Counted from the stretch's first letter, positions 1 to 5,737 are shown. The stretch is 5,737 bases of DNA from Candidatus Cloacimonas sp. 4484_275 (GCA_002085205.1 NATF01000087.1:1-5737); one strand, 5' to 3'. Numbers and translations are program-made. The notes: generated by a model from the letters alone, not told the origin.

Positions 1-93
1 GTCCGCTCCCGACACCTCCAACGCCACTTCCGAGAGCCTGTCCAGAATGAGCCGGGACAGTCGGAGCCTCTGCTGCTTTATTTAGACCGCCGC
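1..93. other. GC-rich anomalous window end, possible chimeric or damaged thrS segment
   Basis: These bases are about 61% G+C by hand count (about 66% in the first 70), far above the AT-rich remainder. They do not encode the ThrRS sequence expected directly upstream of the FCT motif, which should carry class II motif 2 (a GFTQDDAHIF-like stretch). Scraps resembling ThrRS appear in different frames: an NEP tripeptide at 46-54 and an LFR at 78-86. These would fit a thrS segment with several small indels and about 18-26 bases lost. The alternative is foreign sequence joined near 85-93: the minus strand is open from 81 to 1 and reads as an amphipathic helix beginning KQQRLRLSRLILDRLSE. I cannot decide between poor contig-end sequence, a chimera and a real mutation. 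Confidence 0.5.
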
Positions 94-840
94 TTTTGTA
101 CTTCGCAGCAACTTGACGAAGAGGTGGAAAAGGTCGTGAGGTTTTCCATAGACATTCTTTCGGCTTTCGGATTTGAAGAATTGAAAATTTACCTTTCCAC
201 AATTCCCGAAAAAGCCATTGGCGACAAAAAACAATGGGAAGATGCCACTGCGGCTTTGAGAAACGCTTTGGAAAAACTCGGCTTGGAATATGAAACCGAT
301 GAAGGCGGCGGTGCCTTTTACGGACCTAAAATAGATATAAAAATAAAAGACGCCTTAAATCGTTTGTGGCAATGTTCCACAATTCAATTTGATTTTAATC
401 TTCCCACCAGATTCGATTTGGAATACATCGGAGCAGACAACAATTCGCATCGACCTTATATGATTCACCGAGCGCTTTTAGGTTCGATGGAAAGATTTTT
501 CGGAACTCTTATCGAATATCACGCCGGCAATTTCCCTTTGTGGCTTTGTCCCGTTCAGGTGAAAGTGATTCCCATTTCCGAAAAATACGAAGATTACGCT
601 AAAGTTGTTGATGAACAGTTGCGAAAAGCTGGTATCCGCAGTTCTCTTGATTACAGCAACGAAAAAATCGGCTACAAAATCAGAGATGCGGAAATGAAGA
701 AAATTCCTTATATGTTCATCGTGGGAGAAAAAGAGAAAGAAAGCGGCAATGTTTCCGTTCGCAGACATACGAAAGGGGATTTGGGAACTTTTTCACTTTC
801 GGAGATTATTGAAAAATTAAAAGACGAAGCAAAAATTTAA
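94..840 (+). CDS. thrS: Threonyl-tRNA synthetase, C-terminal part (5' truncated)
   Basis: Threonyl-tRNA synthetase charges tRNA-Thr with threonine in the cytoplasm (class II synthetase). The frame matches the family from FCTSQQLDEEVEK onward, which corresponds to the segment just after motif 2. It then shows the YLSTIPEKAIG stretch, the GGGAFYGPKIDIKIKD core segment, and motif 3 with MIHRALLGSMERFFG at about 457-507. That motif includes the His of MIHRA, a zinc ligand in the family, and the ATP-binding Arg of MERF. From about 541 (LWLCPVQVKVIPIS) to the stop lies the anticodon-binding domain, with NEKIGYKIRDAEMKKIPY and the family-typical SGNVSVRRHTKGDLG. The frame stays open to base 1, but residues before 94 do not align with the family, so I start the supported region here. 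The N-terminal TGS/editing domains and motifs 1-2 lie outside the window or in the anomalous first 93 bases. kdsD follows directly on the same strand. Confidence 0.93.
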   Translation, partial: FCTSQQLDEEVEKVVRFSIDILSAFGFEELKIYLSTIPEKAIGDKKQWEDATAALRNALEKLGLEYETDEGGGAFYGPKIDIKIKDALNRLWQCSTIQFDFNLPTRFDLEYIGADNNSHRPYMIHRALLGSMERFFGTLIEYHAGNFPLWLCPVQVKVIPISEKYEDYAKVVDEQLRKAGIRSSLDYSNEKIGYKIRDAEMKKIPYMFIVGEKEKESGNVSVRRHTKGDLGTFSLSEIIEKLKDEAKI

Positions 841-849
841 TCTGTGTTT

Positions 850-1812
850 ATGAATATAACGGAATTAGTGAAAAGGGAACTGAAGACACAAGCGAAAGCG
901 ATTTCCGAAGTCGCGGAAAACATCGATTCTTCTGTGGAAAAAGCGGTAAAAATTATTTATAATTGTACCGGAAAAGTCGTGGTAACGGGAATGGGAAAAA
1001 CCGGTATTATAGCTCGCAAAATTGCGGCGACTCTTTCCAGCACGGGAACAACCGCTATTTTTTTGCATGCCGCCGAAGGAATTCACGGAGATTTGGGAAT
1101 AATTCAAAAAAATGATGTAATAATAGCGGTTTCTTACAGCGGAAATACCGAAGAAGTCGTTTCCATAATTCCCTATTTCAAATTGCACAAAATTCCCGTT
1201 ATTGCTATTACGGGAAATCCTGCTTCCCGATTGGCTAATAACTCCGATGTTGTCATCAATTGTTTTGTGAAAAAAGAATATGAACCCTTCGGAATGATTC
1301 CGACGGCAAGCACGACGGCGGCTCTGGCAATCGGAGACGCAATTTCCGTGGTGCTGTTGAAGCTCAGAAATTTTCGCGAATCGGATTTTATCAAATATCA
1401 TCCCGGCGGGACCATCGGCAAAAAACTTATTCTGCGGGTTTCCGATTTAATGCACAAAGGCGAAAATAATCCGGTGGTTTCTTATCGGGAAATAATGAAA
1501 AAAGTGATTTTGGAAATGACCGGCAAAGGTCTCGGATGCACCAGCATTGTAGATGAAAACGGCAAATTGGTCGGAATTGTTACGGATGGTGATTTGAGAA
1601 GATTTTTGCAAAAGGGAAAAACCGATTTGAATATTTCCGTGACGGAAGTGATGACTAAATCGCCCAAATCGGTTTCCGAAAACACGTTGGCAATCGATGC
1701 CTTGAATGTTATGGAAGAGAATAAAATAACCATGCTTCCGGTTATAAACGATAAAAATGAACCAATCGGAATGCTTCATATGCACGATTTGATAAACGCC
1801 GGAATTGTTTAA
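850..1812 (+). CDS. kdsD: Arabinose-5-phosphate isomerase (SIS + two CBS domains)
   Basis: This cytoplasmic enzyme of the KdsD/KpsF/GutQ family interconverts ribulose-5-phosphate and arabinose-5-phosphate, the first step towards Kdo for lipopolysaccharide. The 320-residue product has the usual family length. The SIS domain (about residues 30-185) carries TGMGKTG with Lys50, HAAEGIHGDLG, SYSGNTEE with Glu102, KKEYEP with Glu143, and YHPGG with His184. All four are spaced exactly as the E. coli KdsD catalytic residues K59, E111, E152 and H193 (offset 9), so the site looks intact. Two CBS domains follow, about residues 199-258 (VSDLMHKG to VTDGDLRRFL) and 265-320 (VTEVMTKSP to MLHMHDLINAGIV). 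A GTG at 844 is an alternative start. Neither start has a clear Shine-Dalgarno, and I chose ATG because its N-terminus matches family length. The gene sits 9 bp after thrS and is probably co-transcribed. GutQ- or KpsF-type paralogues cannot be excluded by sequence alone. Confidence 0.93.
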   Translation: MNITELVKRELKTQAKAISEVAENIDSSVEKAVKIIYNCTGKVVVTGMGKTGIIARKIAATLSSTGTTAIFLHAAEGIHGDLGIIQKNDVIIAVSYSGNTEEVVSIIPYFKLHKIPVIAITGNPASRLANNSDVVINCFVKKEYEPFGMIPTASTTAALAIGDAISVVLLKLRNFRESDFIKYHPGGTIGKKLILRVSDLMHKGENNPVVSYREIMKKVILEMTGKGLGCTSIVDENGKLVGIVTDGDLRRFLQKGKTDLNISVTEVMTKSPKSVSENTLAIDALNVMEENKITMLPVINDKNEPIGMLHMHDLINAGIV

Positions 1813-1857
1813 GCGTTCTGCATAATTGGGAATTTTAGAAATTATTTATAGTGTGAA

Positions 1858-1894
1858 ATTGTCATCCTGAGCGTGGTTATTGTCATCCTGAGCG
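1858..1894. repeat. 16-bp tandem-like direct repeat (partial copy of palindrome arm)
   Basis: The 16-mer ATTGTCATCCTGAGCG occurs at 1858-1873 and again at 1879-1894, a period of 21 bases. The second copy is the outer part of the left arm of the large palindrome. The first copy therefore looks like an extra partial repeat unit left by slippage, or by a second truncated insertion of the same dispersed element. Confidence 0.85.
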
Positions 1895-1955
1895 AAGTCG
1901 AAGGATCCAATAAGACAAATAGTTGGTTCATCCTTCGACTCCGCTCAGGATGACA
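1881..1955. repeat. Dispersed palindromic repeat (26-bp inverted repeat, 23-nt loop)
   Basis: The left arm 1881-1906 (starts TGTCATCCTGAGCGAAGTCG) and right arm 1930-1955 (ends CGCTCAGGATGACA) are reverse complements at 25 of 26 positions. The single mismatch is GCGAAG against GCGGAG. The loop is 1907-1929. Transcribed in either direction this would fold into a very stable hairpin. The arm sequence is one I recognise as a recurring intergenic repeat in AT-rich environmental bacterial genomes, behaving like a REP- or MITE-type element. It encodes nothing. It may protect the 3' end of the thrS-kdsD mRNA or block transcription, but no U-tract follows it. Confidence 0.88.
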
Positions 1956-2090
1956 GAAAGTAACATAATTTAAGATGTTAAGAAATTTATTTGTCGGTTA
2001 GGAAGCAGTCAAGATGATTTTTGAGATGATAATTTATTTGATAATAATAAGTTATGAATTATGAAAAAGATTTAGGAATTGTTTGATAAA

Positions 2091-2095
2091 AGAGG
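2091..2095 (+). promoter_or_regulatory. Shine-Dalgarno selecting a TTG start
   Basis: AGAGG, inside AAAGAGG at 2089-2095, lies five bases before TTG at 2101. The competing TTG at 2083 has no comparable purine box upstream. This supports starting the propeller gene at 2101. Confidence 0.6.
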
Positions 2096-2100
2096 TAAAT

Positions 2101-3198
2101 TTGCTTTTTAAAATAAAAGAAGTTTTAACTCAAACTTATCCTTCCACCATCAGATTTTGTCATGACATAAAATACATAAACGGTTATCTTTGGCTTTATA
2201 TGTACGGTTCTCTTGATTCCGGCAGAATTTTGAAAGTGAATCCGAATGACTTGAGCGATTATACGGAAATTGCAATTACGGGTTCGGGAAAAATTGTTGC
2301 GTCTTTATTGTATGCCAAAGGTTTTTTGTGGTTTCCTTATGAATATTCTTCCATGAAAATCGTCAGATTGAATTTGCAAACTTATGAATATAAAATTTTT
2401 GAAGGAATTGATTGCGACAAATTGACCAAACCGCAAGTGCTTTTGTATATTCCCGAAACGGATGAAATTTGGGTGTCTGCCAACGAAGGATTTCGTATAA
2501 TGGATGTTTCGGGAGATTTAAATCAACCGGATTGGACTCCCAAAAATTTCAGAAATTACTTCACTTTTCCGCCTTCCGGCACTCACGGGAAATTGTATAA
2601 TCTTCATACCGGTTTCTATTATGAAAATCATGTGTATTACATCGGAATTGACCGAACAGACGAATTCAGGAAAAGTGTGGGAATAATAAAAATCAATATT
2701 AACAATCCGTCCGATTATCGGGAAAACGGCTTTTTCCATGAAATCGGAAGAAGATACACAACCGACGATTCAACTTGTTTTAACGGCAATGTTTACATTG
2801 GATTGGAAGCGGTGATTCCTCATCAGGAAACGGAACATATCGCCAAAGTTAATGCGGCAACTTTGGAATTCATTGATTCCGTTTCCGCAAAAGGAATTCC
2901 GAATGATGTTTGCTGTTACGGTGTTTTCCGTTTGGATGAACACATTGCCGCTTTATTTGCGACGGAGCCGGGAATAATCAAAATATACGATCAAAATTTT
3001 AACGAAGCTGGTTCTTATGTTTTTCAAAACGGTTTTAATAAAGCAAACGAATTTTGTAGAATTGACGATGATAATATTTTCATAACTTTTTGGGATACAA
3101 ACGGATTAAAAATTTCGAAAATAAAAATAGAAAAATACACGAAAAATTTAATTGATGGTTTTGACAGCGTTATGCTTGAGGGAGGTTTAATCAGATGA
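2101..3198 (+). CDS. Hypothetical protein, beta-propeller-like repeats
   Basis: I do not recognise the family. The product is 365 residues from TTG at 2101 (371 from a TTG at 2083); no ATG start fits. No signal peptide or membrane helix is visible. The sequence is built of recurring units in which an aromatic-rich strand after a turn (NGYLWLYMYGS, KGFLWFPYEYS, TDEIWVSANEG, NHVYYIGIDR, NGNVYIGLEA, DDNIFITFWD) is followed by a strand of the type I-x-K/R-hydrophobic-N (ILKVNPNDL, IVRLNLQT, IIKININNP, IAKVNAAT, IIKIYDQN). That pattern, repeated six or seven times, is what a beta-propeller of the NHL/SMP-30/WD type looks like. The C-terminus (DGFDSVMLEGGLIR) overlaps the next gene by ATGA, indicating translational coupling. 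A role as a surface or phage tail/receptor-binding propeller is conceivable but not shown. Confidence 0.7.
   Translation: MLFKIKEVLTQTYPSTIRFCHDIKYINGYLWLYMYGSLDSGRILKVNPNDLSDYTEIAITGSGKIVASLLYAKGFLWFPYEYSSMKIVRLNLQTYEYKIFEGIDCDKLTKPQVLLYIPETDEIWVSANEGFRIMDVSGDLNQPDWTPKNFRNYFTFPPSGTHGKLYNLHTGFYYENHVYYIGIDRTDEFRKSVGIIKININNPSDYRENGFFHEIGRRYTTDDSTCFNGNVYIGLEAVIPHQETEHIAKVNAATLEFIDSVSAKGIPNDVCCYGVFRLDEHIAALFATEPGIIKIYDQNFNEAGSYVFQNGFNKANEFCRIDDDNIFITFWDTNGLKISKIKIEKYTKNLIDGFDSVMLEGGLIR
3178..3186 (+). promoter_or_regulatory. Strong Shine-Dalgarno for the coupled downstream gene
   Basis: GAGGGAGGT lies inside the end of the propeller gene. Its GGAGG core (3181-3185) is nine bases before the ATG at 3195, which itself overlaps the upstream TGA. 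It sets the start of the small frameshifted gene and supports a real two-gene unit. Confidence 0.7.
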
Positions 3199-3660
3199 AA
3201 TATTTGGATATTGATTTGATGCCGGATTACATTCCTTTCCTGGTCCAATGTTCGAACGGTTTGGGAGAAAAAACGGATCCGAGTTCCGCCAAATTAACGA
3301 TTTATCAAGAAACCGGAAATGACAATGTTTTTTCTTCCGTCCAAATTCCGGAAAGTCCGTTTACCTTGGAAAAAATCAATGATAGCATCGGTTTGTGGGG
3401 AGTTTTAATTCCCAAAACTTCACGGGACGGATTCCGTTAAAGTAGAAAGATATTTTGCCAAAGGCGAAAACGCCGAAAAAATAGTATTTTACGGTTATAT
3501 GAAATTTGAAATCAAACTTTCCGAATTGCCGGACAAATTATATTTTTGGCGAAAAAAACGGAACTATAAATTCAATGACCCGGAAGAACAATCTCTTTTT
3601 AATTTAACCGGTTACGGTAAGAATATTTCCACGAGTAACGGCAGAGGGAGAATTCACTAA
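3195..3660 (+). pseudogene. Small hypothetical gene interrupted by a one-base frameshift
   Basis: I do not recognise this protein. The first frame begins at ATG 3195 (MKYLDIDLMPDYIPFLVQ) and stops at 3438-3440 after 81 residues. A second frame, shifted by +1, is open from 3409 to the TAA at 3658-3660 and continues the same style of sequence (SVKVERYFAKGENAEKIVFY to GYGKNISTSNGRGRIH). Removing one base in the ACTTCACGGGACG stretch would give a smooth IPKTSGTDSVKVER join and a product of about 154 residues. The shift must fall between 3409 and 3437. The N-terminal half (AKLTIYQET, SPFTLEKI, IGLWGVLIP) reads as a beta-sandwich similar in style to small phage or surface structural modules. It could be a decaying gene, a sequencing error or a recoded gene; no classical slippery heptamer is visible. 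It overlaps the propeller gene by four bases and ends 11 bp from the convergent ybdG. Confidence 0.65.
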
Positions 3661-3671
3661 ATTTTTATGCT

Positions 3672-4889
3672 TTATCTTCTTAATCCGACCACGAAGTCAT
3701 ATCCGGTGGGATTTTGAAAAACGCGCAAATCGAATTCCGGAACAGCCGCTAAAATATGATCAAAAATATCGGCTTGAATTGCTTCATAATTTGCCCAAAC
3801 AATATCGCTGGTAAAAACATAAATTTCCAAAGGAAGTCCCGTCGGTCCCGGCGGAAGTTGACGAATTAAAAAGGTCATGTCCTTTCTGATTTTGGGATGA
3901 TTTTGTAGATAAGCCGAAATATAAGCGCGAAAAGTTCCGATATTGGTTAATCTTCTCCCGTTTATCAAAATTGAAGTATCAATCTTGTTTTTTTTATTAT
4001 ATTCCTCGATTTCCTTAACTTTAAATTTTATGTAATCCGAAATCAGATGATATTTTTCAAACCTTTTCAGAAGTTTATCGTCGCAGAATTTAATGCTGGC
4101 AATATCGATGTAAACCGCTCTTTTGATTCGGCGTCCGCCGGCAATTTCCATTCCGCGCCAATTTTTGAAAGAATCTTCCACAAGTTTATGAGTGGGAATT
4201 GTGGTGATGGTTTTATCCCAATTTTGAATTTTTATGGAATGAAGCGCCACATCAATCACGGTTCCGTCCGCATTATATTGAGGAACGGAAAGCCAATCTC
4301 CGATTTTGATCAAATCGTTAAACGAAATTTGAAGGCTGGCGACGAAAGAAAGAATCGTATCCTTGAAAATCAGTAGAATGACGGCGGTCATTGCCCCCAA
4401 TCCGCTCACAAGTAACCAGGGCGATTTTCCCAGCAAAATTCCGATGATAACAATTGCTCCCATAATGAAGAAAAAAATCGAAATTATCTGCAGGTAACCT
4501 TTTATGGGACGACTTCCCGAATGTTTCGTCATCAAATAAATATCATTGAGCGCATTCAAAAAGGCGGAAAACGCAAACAGACCGAAGAGAACGGTTAATG
4601 AAAGAGAAATTCTGCGAACAAATTCTTGAACGGAAGGAAACAGAAAAGAAAAATAATAGAACATCAAAAGCGGAATTATTACGAGCAATTTGCGAAAAAC
4701 TTTGTGTTTAACCAACATATCGTCCCATTTGGTCTTGGTTTTCCTGCTAAATTTTTCAAAAAGATTAAGAATGATTTTTCTCAAAATTATATGCACCAGC
4801 CCAGAAACAAGAAAAATTCCGATAAAAGCGATTATTTGCGCCAAAGTATAATTTACCTTAAACCAATTTTGAATAACGGAAAGATCCAT
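3672..4889 (-). CDS. ybdG: YbdG/MscM-type miniconductance mechanosensitive channel
   Basis: This inner-membrane MscS-superfamily protein opens under membrane tension and in E. coli gives a small-conductance activity that helps in mild osmotic shock. At 405 residues it matches YbdG (about 415). About five hydrophobic helices are visible: residues 17-37, 67-85, 93-114, 131-154 and 158-188. The last is the pore-lining helix (VSGLGAMTAVILLIFKDTIL). The cytoplasmic beta-domain has the hallmark stretch ISFNDLIKIGDWLSVPQ, NADGTVIDVALHSIKIQNWD, KTITTIPTHKL and FKNWRGMEIAGGRRIKR, all close to E. coli YbdG. The C-terminal part includes LTNIGTFRAYISAYL and RQLPPGPTGLPLEIYVF. ATG at 4889 is supported by a good Shine-Dalgarno at 4898-4904. 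The gene lies 105 bp downstream of the TonB-domain lipoprotein gene on the same strand. It looks complete and undamaged. Confidence 0.93.
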   Translation of the reverse strand: MDLSVIQNWFKVNYTLAQIIAFIGIFLVSGLVHIILRKIILNLFEKFSRKTKTKWDDMLVKHKVFRKLLVIIPLLMFYYFSFLFPSVQEFVRRISLSLTVLFGLFAFSAFLNALNDIYLMTKHSGSRPIKGYLQIISIFFFIMGAIVIIGILLGKSPWLLVSGLGAMTAVILLIFKDTILSFVASLQISFNDLIKIGDWLSVPQYNADGTVIDVALHSIKIQNWDKTITTIPTHKLVEDSFKNWRGMEIAGGRRIKRAVYIDIASIKFCDDKLLKRFEKYHLISDYIKFKVKEIEEYNKKNKIDTSILINGRRLTNIGTFRAYISAYLQNHPKIRKDMTFLIRQLPPGPTGLPLEIYVFTSDIVWANYEAIQADIFDHILAAVPEFDLRVFQNPTGYDFVVGLRR

Positions 4890-4897
4890 ATTTTTTT

Positions 4898-4904
4898 ACC
4901 TCTC
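4898..4904 (-). promoter_or_regulatory. Shine-Dalgarno of ybdG
   Basis: On the minus strand GAGAGGT lies eight bases before the ATG at 4889 and fixes the start. The 105-bp leader between the lipoprotein stop and this ATG is very AT-rich and contains a TATAAT on the minus strand (plus 4977-4982). No convincing -35 box sits at the right distance, so an own promoter for ybdG is possible but not shown. Confidence 0.65.
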
Positions 4905-4994
4905 TATTTCTTCGCGGTTAATTCTGAAATGAATTTGTTTTAACATATTAATAAACAAACAGATAAGTTGTGTCATATTATAAAATGGTTTATG

Positions 4995-5429
4995 TTATAA
5001 TTTGAATCTGATTTCAACGACGAGCCAAGCAGTAACCGCTCTGTCTTCCAATTTTGCCGGCACGAATTTCCATTCTTTTGCCGCTGAAATCGCCGCTTCA
5101 TCCAAAATTTTGTAACCGGAAGTTTTTCTCAAAAGTATTCTGCCGATACTGCCGGAAGAAAGTATTTCCACATTCAAAAGAACATTTCCCTGCCAATTTT
5201 TGTCGAAAGCTTCTTGCGGATAATCCGGCGGGAATTGTCTTTCGATAATGGGAGTCTGCGTGAATTCGGCATAAATTTTCAAAGAATCGTCGTAAGTGAT
5301 TATTTCCTTGTTGGAAATTTCCGGTTTCCCCGAGGAAGGAACTCCGGAATTCCGATAGTAAAATTTTGCTTTTGAACAGCCGTTTGCAAAAAGTACGAAA
5401 AAGATTATAAAATAAATATATTTTTTCAT
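4995..5429 (-). CDS. Lipoprotein with TonB C-terminal domain
   Basis: This 144-residue protein begins with a short basic and hydrophobic signal (MKKYIYFIIFFVLFANGC) whose Cys18 is a plausible lipidation site; Ala at -3 makes the lipobox slightly atypical. A linker follows to about residue 65, then a TonB C-terminal fold. That fold shows PPDYPQEA (67-74), GNVLLNVEI (81-89), a Gly-Ser turn at 92-94, KTSGYKILDEAAISAAKEW (102-120), KFVPA, and a final VVEIRFKL strand. In classical TonB this domain binds the TonB box of outer-membrane receptors. Here the N-terminal membrane anchor and proline-rich spacer that energise TonB are absent, so it is unlikely to be a working energy transducer. An envelope-anchored accessory or structural role is more likely. 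Its ATG overlaps the pyrG stop (ATGA), so it is probably translated from the pyrG message. Confidence 0.85.
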   Translation of the reverse strand: MKKYIYFIIFFVLFANGCSKAKFYYRNSGVPSSGKPEISNKEIITYDDSLKIYAEFTQTPIIERQFPPDYPQEAFDKNWQGNVLLNVEILSSGSIGRILLRKTSGYKILDEAAISAAKEWKFVPAKLEDRAVTAWLVVEIRFKL

Positions 5430-5737
5430 TTTTTTCCGAACCTGTATGCGGTTTTGATAAATTCATTAAATATCGGTTGCGGTTTATCCGGTCTTGATTT
5501 GAATTCCGGATGAAATTGAACCGCAATATGAGAGGTGATTTCCACAATTTCCACGAGCAAATTATCCGGTGAAGTTCCGGTTATCTTCATTCCGTATTTT
5601 TCGATGATTTCCCGATATTTATTATTGAATTCATAACGATGTCTGTGTCTTTCCGATATCTCTTTTTTTCGGTAAATTTGGAAGGCAAGACTGTCTTCTT
5701 TCAAAACGCACGAATAAGCTCCCAATCTCATTGAACC
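5426..5737 (-). CDS. pyrG: CTP synthase, C-terminal end (5' truncated by window edge)
   Basis: CTP synthase aminates UTP to CTP with ATP and glutamine, the last step of pyrimidine nucleotide synthesis, in the cytoplasm. The window holds the last 103 residues, the end of the glutamine amidotransferase domain. GSMRLGAYSCVL leads into ISERHRHRYEFNNKYRE, TGTSPDNLLVEIVE and VQFHPEFKSRPDKPQP. The His and Glu of FHPEF are two of the amidotransferase catalytic triad; the Cys and the whole synthase domain lie beyond base 5737. The frame is open to the window edge, so the ATG at 5731 is an internal methionine and not the start. The gene ends FGKK-stop inside an A-run and overlaps the TonB-domain lipoprotein gene by four bases. 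Confidence 0.95.
   Translation of the reverse strand, partial: GSMRLGAYSCVLKEDSLAFQIYRKKEISERHRHRYEFNNKYREIIEKYGMKITGTSPDNLLVEIVEITSHIAVQFHPEFKSRPDKPQPIFNEFIKTAYRFGKK

Larger units (their letters stand above)
1813..2100. other. Intergenic region between kdsD and the propeller gene
   Basis: This stretch holds no gene that I can support. Its notable content is the inverted repeat and direct repeat listed separately (1858-1955). The remainder is very AT-rich. A possible but weak sigma-70-like promoter for the downstream pair is TTGAGA at 2021-2026 with an A/T-rich run (AATAAT/TAATAA) 16-18 bases later. The match to a -10 box is poor, so I do not call it as a promoter. No T-run follows the palindrome, so a standard intrinsic terminator for kdsD is not evident. 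Confidence 0.5.

Noticed and set aside
844..849. GTG at 844 as the start of kdsD
   Set aside because: It would add only two residues (MF) and has no better ribosome binding site than the ATG at 850, so ATG is preferred. It cannot be fully excluded.
865..1401. Long minus-strand open frame (178 codons) opposite kdsD
   Set aside because: It lies wholly antisense to a well-conserved enzyme, has a low-complexity F/N/S/R-rich composition typical of antisense reading of AT-rich genes, and has no recognisable motif. Shorter antisense frames at 1173-1394 and 1447-1785 were rejected for the same reason.
1881..1955. CRISPR-like repeat or transposon with coding capacity
   Set aside because: There is only one palindrome and one partial direct copy, with no regular spacer array and no transposase frame nearby.
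2021..2050. Sigma-70 promoter upstream of the propeller gene
   Set aside because: TTGAGA is a fair -35, but no sequence at a 16-18 base spacing matches a -10 box well. In such AT-rich DNA this is expected by chance.
4047..4376. Plus-strand open frame opposite ybdG
   Set aside because: It is antisense to the most conserved part of the channel gene and has no motif. The frame at 4626-4943 was rejected likewise.
4977..5001. Inverted ATTATAA/TTATAAT arms around the end of the TonB-domain gene, as a terminator
   Set aside because: The arms are 7 bp of pure A/T with an 11-base loop and overlap the stop codon. This is too weak to call an intrinsic terminator in an AT-rich genome.
5098..5547. Minus-strand open frame of 149 codons overlapping the TonB-domain gene and pyrG
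   Set aside because: It is in a different frame from both supported genes, which have clear family motifs over the same bases. Its composition is R/N/F-rich and matches nothing I recognise.

Overview
The window looks like a piece of chromosome from a Gram-negative, AT-rich bacterium, probably uncultured or environmental. Its genes favour A/T-rich codons. An arabinose-5-phosphate isomerase (Kdo, hence LPS, synthesis), a lipoprotein with a TonB-type domain and a YbdG-type mechanosensitive channel all point to a two-membrane cell envelope. The dispersed GTCATCCTGAGC-type palindrome in the middle is a kind seen in several AT-rich environmental lineages (Bacteroidota or Cloacimonadota-like). I cannot name the species, and the phylum is only a guess.

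Left part (1-1812, plus strand): the 3' half of thrS (threonyl-tRNA synthetase) is followed after 9 bp by kdsD, complete with its SIS domain and two CBS domains. The first ~93 bases do not fit the rest of thrS. They are about 61% G+C, and the conserved motif-2 segment expected there is missing or scrambled. This is either a chimeric or low-quality contig end or a real lesion.

Middle (1813-3660): an intergenic region carries a near-perfect 26-bp inverted repeat plus a partial direct copy. After it comes a translationally coupled pair of plus-strand genes of unknown function. The first encodes a protein of about 365 residues that reads like a beta-propeller, with a TTG start chosen by a good Shine-Dalgarno. 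The second encodes a small, probably beta-rich protein of about 154 residues, interrupted by a one-base frameshift near 3409-3437. This pair is the accessory, least explained part of the window. A phage-structural or surface-protein origin is possible but unproven.

Right part (3672-5737, minus strand): read from the right edge, this holds the 3' end of pyrG (CTP synthase), a short TonB-domain lipoprotein overlapping it by ATGA, and after a 105-bp gap ybdG/mscM (MscS family), which has its own strong ribosome binding site. This block converges on the middle pair with only 11 bp between stop codons and no visible terminator.

Functional links: pyrG makes CTP, and kdsD makes the precursor of Kdo, which is activated with CTP before it enters LPS. 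The two genes lie on opposite strands here, so this is at most a loose neighbourhood. I see no CRISPR array, tRNA, rRNA, transposase or defence system. The best candidates for something undescribed are the propeller/frameshifted pair and the palindromic repeat next to it.
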